Shown here piece by piece: positions 37,795-49,929 of a stretch of 64,000 nt of DNA. Source of the DNA: Straminergon stramineum (taxonomy: Eukaryota > Streptophyta > Bryopsida > Hypnales > Calliergonaceae); assembly GCA_963920665.1 (NCBI GenBank), contig OY987264.1, forward strand, positions 25,214,906 to 25,278,905, given 5' to 3'. A program made the translations under genes and the position numbers. The stretch's first letter is position 1. Every line of letters begins with the position of its first letter. The notes beneath the pieces were generated by a model. That model was not told the DNA's origin. It was given only the letters and a program-made list of their open reading frames with translations, and did not search any database.

Positions 37795-38690
37795 GAACCA
37801 AGTGTCTCTTCAGGGAACACTACAAGGTTTAGGCAGGTTCCTGTAATCTCAATTTCTGACTTAATTTTTTGAAACTTTCTTCAATATAGGGAAAAAATTA
37901 GTTTCAGTTTGAGGGAATGTAATTTTCATTCCAATAAATGCTTAGGAGCAAAATTTGTGCCACACTGAGTACAAAAAGCAATTTTCCAAACAACACAAAA
38001 ACAATCTCAAAATCTCAAAAGAAATTTTTCAAATTTTGGATCCTACAAAAAATACTTTTGTCTACATGGAAAGATTTGGTCCATCCCGTTTGGACTAGTG
38101 ATGAAAAAGTTATGAAGAGTTATATTTTGGGGGGGCAATCCGAGCATTTCTTCAAAAAATAACTTACAAGATTAAATTTTTTAACTCAATTTTCAGAATT
38201 TATCAAAAAATTATTCCATCTAATTTAATTTTCTTTTACAAACAATCCAACCATTGCAATTAGTGTGTTTGAATTCCATCTCAGAACTATCCAAGATTTA
38301 GTTTTTCCTTCTATCTCCTACCTACTTCTATGCAACAATTTTTTAAGGAATGAAAATGAAGTGCTTTTTCTTTTAATAAAATTATAGATTTTCTACTCAA
38401 ATCTTCAACAAAACATTAAAAATAATTCAAAATCTACATTGCAAAAAATTTAAGTTAAAAAGATTTAAAGTAAAAAAAACTAGTCTTATAAGGTGTAGAA
38501 TAACTTGTTTTCTTCACTTTAAATGCAAATATCTTGCAATTTATGTGCTTGTCTACGTGGTCAAAGTTTCTAAAATTTCATCCTCACATATTTATATCAA
38601 TCTAGTATAAGATCCTATGGTTAGAAATAGCAATTTTGAGTGGTTTTGGATTAAAAAAGGGCCTTGATCTTTTATGGGTGTAATAACATT
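37795..38690. mobile_element. TTAA-type TIR element abutting the previous copy
   Basis: It starts directly at the shared CTAA with GAACCAAGTGTCTCTTC (the first CCCCTAAA is lost) and then the hairpin partner GGGAACACT. It ends GGGCCTTGATCTTTTATGGG followed by TGTAA. Internally it carries AAGATCCTATGGTTAG, the reverse complement form of the ACCGTAGGATCTT segment, so it is inverted relative to 39447-40392. Confidence 0.6.
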
Positions 38691-39446
38691 CTAAATTTGT
38701 CTTTTTAATTCAAAAATTCAAAAATGAACAAAAATTACTATTCTTGGGATCCAATTATAGAATCTAATTTTAGAGTACTAGAAAAAATTCTAGGCAAAAT
38801 TCTAAAAACATTGATTCTATAGCATTTCAATTGAAGATGTAAAAGTTTCTATATCCTTCTTAACTAGTTTAGATTACTTTGAATCTCTTGCCTTAAAACT
38901 ATTACACTACAAATATTTGAGGGGATTTAAGATTATGTTAGAAAACGAAACTGATTATTTATAGAAAATTCAAAAAAATGAGACAAAATTCAATATTATC
39001 AATTTTCAACAAAACTTGAAGTAGGAAACAGTAAATGATGAAGGAAAAAATCAAATTGTTGATAATACTAAAATAGATTTTTTAAAATTTCAATTGCAAA
39101 GGTGAAAATATTATTGCAAGAATTTAAACCCATGCCTATCATTTTCAAAGATTGTAAAAAATAAAATTTAAAAACATACATCACAAATGATTCATTCTAT
39201 GAAATTCCACAACTATTATCAAAATAAAAGACCTCATATATTTTACTTTGCAAATTAATGTTGAATCAACAAAGATTTAGTCATTTGAAAATGTCAGTCT
39301 ATACTACAAAGAGGAATTTATATATAATTTTTAAAAAATTACAAAAAGAAATTAGTTGCCTAAAGGTCGACATTATTTTGCTAATGGCTAGATAACTTTT
39401 CCTCCCTATGTCCCACAAAATGAAAATTTGATACCCAGAAAGTTAA

Positions 39447-40392
39447 CCCCTAAAGGTTTTTTACTATGTTTTCACTAAAAACGCTCCAAAACTGTCATCC
39501 CCAATACAAGTACCAAATTTTTTTTAAAATAAATTTTTGGACAAATGTAACCGTAGGATCTTGTAGTAATCTGGTTTGGGAAGATGTTGAAAAAATTTCA
39601 GAAATTTCCACCGTTTGGATTGCAAGATATTAGCATTTGAAGTGACAAAAAGCCATTTTTGGGCCCTGCAAAAATCCGGGCAGATGCACTCCACAAGGTC
39701 AAATCATTATGAAAAAATGTCCAAAATGGTTGTATCTCTTTGGATTCATTCTTCAAGTCATGTTGGCTACATGATTGAAATTTTTTGGATCATTTGGAAT
39801 TGTACAACATATAGGAAAAAAATAGTAAGTTGAAAGAAGTAGAGAATGATTCAAAATACTAAATTGTTAATCATTTATTTATGGAATTGAAAAATGACAA
39901 TCCCAATGGTTAAATTGTTGTAATAAACAATCTACACCTCAAGTTTTTCTTTTTTTCCAAAAATATTAAAAATTGAGTGAAATAAAGGTCTTCAAAGTTT
40001 ATTTTAGAGTAGAGATTCCATTATTACCCACAAACTACCCACAACTAAAACTCTTCATAACTTTCATCTCATTAATCAAAATGGAATGATTCTAAGCTTT
40101 CCATGTATATAAAAATCAGGAAAATAAATTTCAATTTTTTATTTTAAAAAAAAGTGATTTTTCAAGAAGTTTTTTTTGCTGACCGGGCTGCCCGCCGAGC
40201 AATGAAAACAACATATTATACAATAACTTTTTAACCATGTATTCAAAAGTTATGAAAATTATTGGGTCTTAAAGCTAATCCTTGGGCACATGTTGTGTGA
40301 AAATTTCAAAGGAAAAAAAATCAAAATTCCATCCATAGTGAGCTGCTTGAAATCGCTACGTTGCCAAAAAATACCATTTGGTCCTGTAGGGG
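39447..40392. mobile_element. TTAA-flanked TIR element, 946 bp
   Basis: TTAA (39443-39446) precedes CCCCTAAAGGTTT and TTAA (40393-40396) follows GGTCCTGTAGGGG. Its internal sequence is shared with 19487-20410. It is non-coding. Confidence 0.75.
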
Positions 40393-40869
40393 TTAATACA
40401 TTTTAACATTTTAAAAAAGGATTTAAAAAAATGTATATGTAAATCATGGAAACCTATTCAAATTTCTCCATTGTCAACCAAAATGACAATTGTCATTTGC
40501 AGGTTAAAAACTAGTGTATTGTTACTGCAATGTCTAATGGTCAAAAAGAAACTAGAAATATATTTAAATAAATGTCATAACTCTTGGGATATTGTTTTTT
40601 CAAATTCTGTTTTTTGGAAAAAAATATGAATCTTTGTATGTTAGGCTTCTGCTGATGCACATTTGCGAACTTTGATTAATTCTTTATTAGGGAATGTTGA
40701 ACCCAACCACTGGGTGCAATATTCCATCATTATTTGTGATTCCATGGCTCCATTTTTTATCAAGCCCACTTTCTCTTCCATTTGTCCTGTGTAGTTTTGT
40801 AAATTTTGTCAATGAAGTTTTGTGCCTCTCCCGCCGTCCCATGTGTGGCTGATAGGCCTTGTATTTTAA

Positions 40870-41682
40870 CCCCTAACTGCCCAGTTGACCATGTATGGTC
40901 GATCTGAAATTTCAGGCCCATTTCTATGTGGGCAGTTAAATTATTGTGCCCGGTCTAAAAAAATTTCCAGCAGTTTTGAGGGTTAATTATGGAAAACTTT
41001 CATTTTTTATTGAGAAAAGTACATATTCAATTAATGAGATGTCTTCAAAGGCATATGTGTGCTAAAAGTGTAGTGTAAAGCTTGTTAATTTTACTTCATT
41101 TTCCGGCTTTATGCAAAGCTTGACAACTTCATTTGATTTGAGATCTAAGAAATTGTACTTATCCATTTGCTTTGAGAATGGTCCCAATGAAAAGTTTAAA
41201 GTCTTTTCATGATTTTCAGCATTGAAAATTTGAACATGCAAGTGTTTATTTGAAGCTATTTGCAATTTCTACTTATAAACAAAAATTACATTTCAACAAT
41301 TGCAAGGTGGATTGTGTAATGAGTTTGATGTCTTTTCATGTGAGATTAAGTTTTTTGGAAGTGCATTTTAGTATGCTAATACTCTTTGAAGTTGGTCATG
41401 TTACCTCCAATACCAAAAAACATATATATGCAAATTTTTGAAACATTGTGGACAAAGACAACATACTAAAAATAGAAAATGTATATTTCCATTTGTATAA
41501 TCTCACAACTTCTAGGAAATTTTGAACTCAAAAATGGTGTGCATACTAATAAACAAGCTCTATTAACATCTACAAGGTTAGATTTGAAAAAAAAAAACAA
41601 TTTGCTTCATTGAGGATAACTACAAGCCAATGCTCTTTTTTCATAGTCAAAACACACTTGAAAAGGCTCGGGCATTTAGGGG
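40870..41682. mobile_element. TTAA-flanked TIR element, second subfamily, 813 bp
   Basis: TTAA (40866-40869) precedes CCCCTAACTGCCCAG. TTAA (41683-41686) follows CGGGCATTTAGGGG. The TIRs agree at CCCCTAA(C/A)TGCCC, so the TIR diverges from CCCCTAAAGGACC after position 7 while the TTAA preference is kept. A decayed inverted copy lies at 30880-31624. Confidence 0.75.
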
Positions 41683-41707
41683 TTAACCCTTGCAATGGCT
41701 TGCAATT

Positions 41708-41775
41708 GGTTGGAATGTATTTTACCCTTGCAATGAAATTTCGTTTCATTTGTGTCAAAATATTTTTAAAAAAAT
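41708..41775 (+). mobile_element. Retroposon 3' tail (LINE/SINE-like)
   Basis: It reads GGTTGGAATGTATTTTACCC, then TTGCAATGAAATTTCGTTTC and ATTTGTGTCAAAA followed by an A-rich run. The first part matches the tail at 45286-45405 almost base for base. A shorter A-rich relative (CAATTTCATTTGTGTCAAAA) lies near 41970-42020. Confidence 0.5.
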
Positions 41776-42229
41776 TTGTCAAATGATGGTCCTAGGGGCT
41801 TGACTTGACCCTTTTTTATTCAAATGAAATTCAACAATTGTCAAGTAGAAAAATATAATATATATGTATTCTGCTTCATGGAGTTGACTGTATCCAGGGA
41901 CCATTCAAAGCTCCAAGATTTCCATTAGTAACTGCAAATTTCCAATGGTCCTCTGCAGCATTCAATAGGGCAACAATTTCATTTGTGTCAAAAAATAAAT
42001 AAAAATAAAAAATAAAAAATAAAGCAATAATCAAAGCCTGCTCTTATTGAGAGCTCAGATGCAATAAGACCAACAATCGAAAGTGATAAATGAAGTGATA
42101 AGAGCAACCTTGAAGGTATAAGTTAGTGGGGTAGTGGGATACCTTAGCTTCCCATTGCCTTGTAAGCTTTATTATCTTACTAGTCTTCTACAGTATCAAT
42201 AGAAATTTGAAGTCATAAGTGAAGTTAAT

Positions 42230-42310
42230 GAATCTTCAGTTCTTCATGGAGCATTGCAATGAATCTTCTTCATGAAGCGGAGCAATGAATCTTCTTGATG
42301 AAGCAGATGA
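42230..42310 (+). repeat. Short tandem repeat, about 27-bp unit
   Basis: Three imperfect units built on 'gcaatgaatcttcttgatga' with intervening 'agcgga' or a similar spacer. Confidence 0.55.
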
Positions 42311-42662
42311 GTTATGTGTTGACAATTTCATATGGAGTCAAATTATTGAAGTAATAAGTAGTGAAGGCAAGCCTGGATCTGGGCACGGTAAGTAAGATAG
42401 CAAGGTTTTATTATTGCCACAAAGAGTAAATGTATATTATCAGCACTCAGCTTACACATGCGAGAGATTTGCACCTCCTTCCGTTTTCGGCTCACTAACT
42501 TAACTTATCAGTCACACCCCAATGTGCACTATGTTGTTTTATTTAGGGCAAGTTAATGGTGTGTATGGAAAACTCTTATAATTCACTGCATACTGGTACT
42601 CCAGCTCTCTGGGAATGTCTCCATGCTTGTGAAATTTGATATGCTAGAAATTTAACATCTGA

Positions 42663-42836
42663 GGTAAACTATCGTATCCCATTTCAGACCAAATGGGAGC
42701 AGGCCTACTGTGGGCTGAATTATGTTCGTGGTGTACAGTCCAGTTCTGAAATGTAAACCACTAACTTAACATATTTTAACCCACAATACACTTGCTCCCA
42801 TTTGGTCTGGAATAGGCTAGTTTGCCTTATCTTGGA
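42663..42836. mobile_element. Foldback MITE, 174 bp
   Basis: Long inverted arms start GGTAAACTATCGTATCCC, pass through CAGACCAAATGGGAGCA, and reappear reversed as TGCTCCCATTTGGTCTGG ending GCTAGTTTGCC. No clear target duplication, so the superfamily is unknown. Confidence 0.6.
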
Positions 42837-45271
42837 AGAACCTTCAAACTTTCATCTCCCATTGTGGCTTATCAAATTTGCCCCATACATAGTCAATTGA
42901 CCAATCACCAAGTGGACTATAGAATAAAATTGACTAATCTAAAATTTGAAGGGTCATTGCTTGATACATTAGGATTGAGTGCAAGAAGAATGTTTTGAGC
43001 AATGTGAAGCACTTCTCATCTATGTTTGGCAAGTGTCAAATTTTTTGAGGGCAAGGGCGCACCTTGGATGCTCTAATGGATAACACCTTAGAGATACTAA
43101 GATATGTAGTTAACCTCAAACTTGAAAATTTGAGTTTGGGAGTTTCAACTGACCTAAAATTACACCAAAGTAAACCAATCCATTCCATATGTAACTAGTG
43201 CCTTTGTCCCATAGGATTGTTGATCCCCCAAGCATAGACAAAGAGTCTCTAGACTATCCCATAATGAGCAAAATGTGCATCCACAATGGCCATCATATTC
43301 TCCAAAGTAGTAATAATATTTTTCTAGAGTAGTCACTAACATCAAGCCCTTGAAATAACTATTTTTTGTAATAGTTTTACATTCAAATGGTAGAAGTTCC
43401 TATAATTGCAGTTACTAAATTGCTCCATTACTATCACTAAAAACTTTGATCATGCTACAAAGTCAATCCATTTTGTCCCAAATGTCATATTTGGAAGAAT
43501 GTTCATTGTAGGCTATTGTAATGTAATGGGGCCATTTTGCAAGTATTTGTAATGGAAAAAGTTTCTACAATGAATTTGTTTAATTTATACTATACCTTGT
43601 GTCTACTATTTATAAGCTCTTACAAAAGAAAACCAATCTTAAAGTGCCATGGAATTAGGTATGAGAACCTCAAAAATCTTTAGGATTTGCAAAGCCTCAA
43701 TCATCTATTCTCCCATTGTTTTGCTAAAACTATAATATCAAAGGTCTACACATCCCCAAAGTAGATGCACTTTAGTCAACCTTGATTGAAACTTTACTAA
43801 TAACCATTTGGGGGATTTTCTTTAAACTAAGAAAATGAAGTTTGACAAGATTTCTTTCTATTTTATTTTAAAAATTTTAAAATATCCAAAAATTAAAAGA
43901 ATGATTGTAGTTGCAAGGGCTATGTGTTAGAATTCAAATTACATAGTATTGTGTATTTAAAAAATATATATTATTCTTTTTAAATGGTTTATAAATTTAA
44001 ATTAAAAAATTACATTTTTTCATTCTATAATTCATTTATAGTAAAGTTTTTAGATTATATATATACTAATTTATATATTTTCATTTTCATTTATTAATTA
44101 AAAATATTACAATAATTTGAATTTTCCATCAATTCTTTTGAAAAAGCCAACATTGTTTAGCTCAACCATGATATCATTTTGTAACGGATCAAGTCCCTTT
44201 GGAGATAAAATTTCAAAACTCCTTACAATCAGAATCACCTAAAATATGATAATAAAGACTAAACTTTGCCCACAAGGACAAAAGAAAACCCACCCCTCCC
44301 ACTACTCACCTGTGGTGGGTACCCTCAAATGTGCCAATGACCCTAAACTGCCACCCTCACTTTTTGTACATCTCCCAAATCAATTATGTACCTACATGGA
44401 AGAAACACTTTTAGAACCAAATTTTGTCCCTTCATAAGTTTTGCATACATAATCAAAATGTCACATTCTTTGGTGTGTTGGAACCTCCCTTCACTTGCCA
44501 ATAAAGATTAAAAAATATTGAACAACTTCATAATAGTAATTAGGTACAATAGCAATCAGTGGTGGTTTTGGGGGGTATCAACTCACACCACATACAAAAC
44601 TGACCACCTAGTTGCTGACTCACTTGCTGAGTCATTGCCCTGTTGGCATATTTGGATCTTCCAACTAGGGTGACGCACAACTTGTGAACTGATTAGGTTT
44701 TTCTTTTCCTTTCTTTTTTTTATGCTTTTTCTTTTCTTAGCTGGTTGGAGTCACACTATCTGCACAAAGTGAGTGAGAGTTTGACAACAAACACATGATG
44801 CACATTGCGGCTGCCAAACCATATCCATGGCCCTGGAGGCCAAATACCCTACCTGAGTGTTGCAGCAAGCAAGCAAATCAGAATATCGACATTGGGATGT
44901 GAGCTGGGATATCTTTGTCTGTGCCCTTGGAAATGGAAGGGGGCCACAGCTGTTGGTCAATGCCCCCGCTGATGGATGGAGAGTCCCTCACCTCCAGCTC
45001 GACTCCGTGGGGCCGACCAACTGTCCGTCTGGCCACCGGAAATGGGGGTGGGTTTAGGGGCAATTTCTTTGGTTGGCATGGGGACTGTTCCATGGCATGC
45101 AAGGAACCTGATCATCAGTTGTTGTTGTTTGTTGTTTGCCGTAAGTTAGTTGGATTTGGGAACCCCTGCCATGCTTGCTGGCACAACATGGGTGCATGGG
45201 ACTGTGAGGGGCGTTCCTTGAGACACTTGTTCATGATGGGTCTCCCGTGTGCTATGTCTGCTATTACAAGG
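42837..45271. other. Intergenic DNA; GC-richer patch at 44.6-45.3 kb
   Basis: 42.8-44.5 kb is AT-rich with nothing recognised. 44.6-45.3 kb is moderately GC-rich with overlapping ORFs on both strands (44915-45307 plus, 44878-45102 minus). Neither shows a motif I can name, and they contradict each other, so no gene is called. Confidence 0.3.
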
Positions 45272-45285
45272 GCAAGTAACAACTT

Positions 45286-45405
45286 TTTTTTTTTTTTACA
45301 CAAATGAAATGGAATTTCATTGCAAGAGTAAAAATACATACCAACCAGCCGTGAGCAGCCTGGCGGAGAAAACAAACAAGAACCCCCCCCTGCACCCAAA
45401 GCCGC
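45286..45405 (-). mobile_element. Short retroposon insertion with poly(A) and 14-bp target duplication
   Basis: On the minus strand a body of about 105 bp ends TTGCAATGAAATTCC, TTTCATTTGTGT and a run of at least 14 A. The 14-bp sequence GCAAGTAACAACTT flanks it on both sides (45272-45285 and 45406-45419). Poly(A) plus a long target duplication indicates LINE-type target-primed insertion: a SINE or a severely 5'-truncated LINE. No Pol III A/B boxes were recognised. Confidence 0.8.
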
Positions 45406-45823
45406 GCAAGTAACAACTTGGAATTCTGGGGGAAGCTAATCTGGTCCGAAGTCCTGGTTGCTGTAAGTTAAAGCAGAAACCAGGACTGTCCTAGAAGGAG
45501 TGAAGAAGAAAAAATAAAGTCCTGACATGGGGAAGGCCTGAATGGGTAAACCATTGAGAAGCTTACTTCAGTTGTAAGTTCTGGTTGTAAGGTATTTGAG
45601 TAAACCTAATTGCAACCCTCTTTGCAAAACCAGTCCCAAGAGATTCTTGGTTAAAGTGCACACCTTCTTGAACATGAGAACCAAGGATTGATTTGGGATG
45701 CACTTTTGAGAAATTCAGTGCAAATTCATAGTATTGGTGTCCTAGAAATATAGGCTAAGAGAATTTGTAATCTCCTTCCAATGGCCAACAAGACCCTACA
45801 AGAAGACAAAGACACTCAGTTAA

Positions 45824-46745
45824 CCCCTAAAGGACCAAGGCCTTTTTTCTGCGAAAAAACACTCAAAACTGTCATTTTTTGAGCAAAGAGTAAAAAAATT
45901 GGAATTTTTATTTTTTTCACATCTAACCGTAGGATCTTACACCTAACTAGTATGAAAATGTGTGGAAATTTTTTAAGAAATTTTGACCACATAGATTGCA
46001 AGATATCTGCGTTTATAGTGAAGAAAACAAGTTTTTCCACACATTGCAGGACTAGGTTATTTGACTTTAACCCTTCTTAACTTTAATTTTTTGCACTACA
46101 GATTTTTGAGCTTTAAATCTTTGTGGTAGAGAATTGAGTTGAGAGTCTATGAAAAAAAAGAAAATACAAAAAAATTAATTTTTATCTTTAAAAAATTGTT
46201 AAGTAGAAGTAGGTACAAGATAGAAGGAAAATCCAAATTATTAATATCTCTAAGATGGAATTAAAATTCACTAATCCCAATGGTGAGATTGTTCTAGAAG
46301 GCAAATGAAACGATAAGGACCTTCTTTTTTGTAAAAATTGTAAAAATTGCATTCAGAAATGAATCCTACAAGTTATTTTTTCAGGAAGATGCTCTAAGTG
46401 CCCGAAAAACAAGATTGTCTATAACTTTCTCATAACAAATCCAAATGGAATGAATCAAATCTTTCTATGTAGACAAAAATACAATATATAAGAGAAAAAA
46501 ATAAAAAATAAAAAAATTCAAATTTTTGAAACTTTTTTTTGCTGCCCCCTCTCCCCTGTTTTGAGCTTATGTGGGCATAACTTTTGTTCCTGGGCACCAA
46601 ATGAAAAATAAATTTATATTCTCATGAAGCTCATCAATTTTTCTATCTTCATAAAAAGTTTCAAAAAATTAGGACAAAAACTGAGACCGTAGGTACCTAC
46701 CCGAAATCTCATTTGTCCCCCGAAGGGACAATGGTCCTTTAGGGG
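45824..46745. mobile_element. Best-preserved TTAA-flanked TIR element, 922 bp
   Basis: TTAA (45820-45823) precedes CCCCTAAAGGACCAAGG. TTAA (46746-46749) follows GGTCCTTTAGGGG. The right subterminal region has a hairpin, TTGTCCC-TTCG-GGGGACAA (read on minus). The interior carries CTAACCGTAGGATCTT. It is non-coding; the 74-aa minus ORF at 45816-46040 runs out of the left TIR and is not protein-like. Confidence 0.8.
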
Positions 46746-46749
46746 TTAA

Positions 46750-48100
46750 TAATAGGAACTATGCTAAGAGGCTGACTTGGATGCTTTTGGATGCAATCTC
46801 CTTCATGTAGTATGAAATGTATCCTTGAGAGGAGATCATGCTTCAATCATGTAGACCTTAGAATGGGGTTTAGATGAAATGGATTTTTTTCTTATTAACT
46901 TGAATGAAGCCCATTTTGGTAGAGGTAGCAACCAAGAGTTGGATGTGTAGATCTAAAAGTCACATAATCATGTCTTTCATGAGCATTACCATGTCTTTTT
47001 TTGGGTAGAATCCTGACCGAGTACAATTGAGCAAGATTCAATCATTGAAGTAATGTTTGGTAATGTGAAAGTAGAGTGTCGTTACCGAGAAATATCATTC
47101 ATTGTCTCTCCCAAGCCTCAACGTTTTATTTCTCATAATGAGGCTCTACTTTCATGTTACGAAGTCCTTCACTCAAGCTGGCCTCCAAGAGGGAGATTGG
47201 AGTTCTTCTGCTGCCAGAAGTCCAACATGGGGCAAACTGGGCAACTGGTCTCCCTTGCTTTGGGACAGTTCTCTTGCTCCAGTGGAGTGTATCTTATAAT
47301 TGGATAGAGATACTGAATGGAATTCATCTCAGTTGCCAAATAAAATAAATGAGAAGTGTCCCATCATTAGGCATATCTACTGATTGACTACTATTGAAAT
47401 AAAAATAGAGTGGTACCACTGTCATACACAAGTGCACAGGCCAGCTAGAACATCCTATGCCATACAATTGGGTTGCAAGCTCCATATCATTAGATTCAAG
47501 GATGGATGCTTCCCACACATACATTGATGGAGACCTTCCCACACAACACCAGTAGTCTTGCACAGCAAATTTGAAAAAAAATATGATTCCATTTCACTTC
47601 AAGATGCCACTTCAAATTTTTACCCTTGCACACACAAGGAGAGGAGAAACTCGTAGTCCTAGATGAGAAATCTGAAAGCTATTGTGGTATCCATTCCATT
47701 CCACCTCAACATTCACAGGCAGTTTACAACACAGCTCTCGTATCCGCATTCTGAAAGAGAGGACTGAGCAAAGAACCCCGAGGACAGTTTCTTGCAAACC
47801 ATCAATTGTGAGAGTGATCCACTGGATTGAATCTTGGATCTTGAAGGGGAGAGGTGCCCTGCCTGTCCTCCCTGGCACTTGAGTGAAAAACACCCCATAA
47901 AAACACTAATAAAAGCTGTCCATTTCTTGACTTTTCCAATCTTGATGACACTCACATTCTTGAACAGAGGCTCGTAATCAACACCGCAACGTCCATAAAC
48001 AGCAGGAAGTAACTTAACAAAGACGGAGTGAAAACTGGAAAGGGGCTCCATTTTTTCACCCCAGGCCCAGCAGAAGAAGAAGAGAATAAAATTTTAAGTG
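46750..48100. other. Unassigned stretch upstream of the receptor kinase gene
   Basis: Moderate GC from about 47.1 kb. Several overlapping minus ORFs of 80-112 aa (47324-48051) and plus ORFs of 65-84 aa (47053-47348) are present. None shows a domain or a consistent spliced model. It could contain a decayed gene or distal promoter. Confidence 0.3.
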
Positions 48101-49929
48101 CGAGGGAGTAAGTCGTACACACTCTGGTCACCCGGGACTTGGCCTTTATGAGCCAAGGCTGACACTTCCCACGCGGCTCGTGGGAGGCACCTGAAGCTCT
48201 GTCTGTCTGATGAAGTGACATAAGCTTAGAGAGAGAGTCTGTCTCGCAGGGCCAGTGAAGGCCTCTGCAAATTGATTCAGATTGATCATCTGTGGCCGAG
48301 TTGCAGGAATTTCTGCAGTTCCAGCCACTGAGCTACTCATCAAACACTTGCACCAGCTATGGAGCCTAACCTAATTAGCCTTTGGTATCGTAGCCTCTGC
48401 CAGCCTACCCGCATACCTACGTAGTTGCATTCATACATACAGCAGCATAATATTATTCTCCGCTTGAGTGCAGCTTGACCAAGGCGGATCGGAGTTAGGG
48501 TGGTAGAAAGCACGCACCCTGGACTCATTGCGAGTTATCATTGCAGCTGCAGTTAGCTCATGTCTTGGAGGGGCTGGCCAGCCTCTTTGCAAACGAAGTT
48601 AGGGGCAGGTTGGTTTGAAGCCGGCCTCGGAACGTCGGTCTGTGTAGGTGGCCATTGAGTGCAAGAGCATCCTGGGCGGTGTTGGTGCATGCTCATGACT
48701 GGAAGACTCTGCAGCAGATGCTCATTTGTAGCGTAGGTCATTGGCGACGGTCTTCTTGACCAGCAGCAGGTGCTCTTTCTTCCGAGTCTTACTGCATAGT
48801 TGGAATGCTTGAGGTTGATGAGTGTGTGGATGCTCGCTCGCTCTAGACAGTGGTTGGGAGTACGGTCAGTTGGGGTTGTCAAATATGGAACTTGTTGAGA
48901 GCGAGCCTACTTCGGTTTTTGTAGCTCTCTGGGTTTGGGGGAGATGACGCTGGGTGGTCAAAGATTGAATGGGTTTTGATTGAAGACGTGGGTTTGTTTC
49001 ACGGTAGGGACAGACAGTAGAGTTATGGCGTGGGTTTGGCTTTCGATTTCGTTTGGTTAAGACCAAAAAAACACCCATGGTAAGAATACATGTGTGGCCC
49101 TGTGACCTTGTGGCCTTGTTCGATCGAGCAGACACTAATTTAATTTGGGTTGTAGATAGCTAGTTTCAATGATCACAGCCGAAAAAATCAAGTTGATGGA
49201 TTGAGGAGTTTTCGATCAAAGGACGGAGGCCCATCAAGATTGCAGTACACGCTTGATCATTGCAGAATATCTACGTCTTTGGTGAGGAGGTTTGCAGTCG
49301 AAACCATGAGCTGCAATTAGAAGTGAAGAGTAGAACAGAACCGGGATTGAATGGATTAACGGTTGATTCGGAGCACCAGGGACTGCAAGAGAGTCCAATT
49401 TGTTGGAGGCTGTGCATGTCCAGCTGCAAGCGCCGGGGTGGGATTAGATACCCTGAAGCTGCTGCCGTCTTCTTCGGGGGTCGTAGTTCACGTGTTGCAC
49501 CTGGGAGAAGCAATGCACGTCACAATTGCGTGGCAATCCGGCAGTCGAGATCGAAGCGCACTCTACGGACTCGCCATGGAGACTTAGGTCTGAAAACCAA
49601 GCAAGCATACAGTCGCGGAGAATACCAACCAAACCTTGCAGGTGATCAAATTCTTGCCCACTCAGTCAGTCGCCATGAGAACAAGATACTGCATGTCCGT
49701 TACACTTCGCAGTTTGCTTTGGAAACTGAGATTGCGTAATTTTTGTTGCAATGAATCAAAAATTCGGGGCGTCTGTTGTGGAGTCTGCCAATGCTGTAGT
49801 TGTTGTCAGTGGGTGACTCTGAGTCATTTCCGGCGTCGTTTGCAGGCTCTGACCTTCAAGTCATGGACGTCAGGGCAGCGCAGCGCTGCGAGGTCTAGAG
49901 CCACGCGAGGCGGGCGGTTTTTTCTAGTC
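48101..49929 (+). promoter_or_regulatory. Promoter and long 5' leader of the EMS1-like receptor kinase
   Basis: Gene-like GC rises here and runs into the coding exon. The leader contains many upstream ATGs and a plausible leader-intron acceptor, CGTCGTTTGCAG, ending at 49849. The receptor frame is open 98 codons upstream, to 49636, and would add a Cys-rich segment (CCGVCQCCSCC). That extension would bury the signal peptide, so it is more likely leader or retained intron. No clear TATA box was identified. Confidence 0.4.

Noticed and set aside
47612..48051. Minus ORFs of 93 and 112 aa upstream of the receptor
   Set aside because: Overlapping frames, no domain, and no spliced model could be built.
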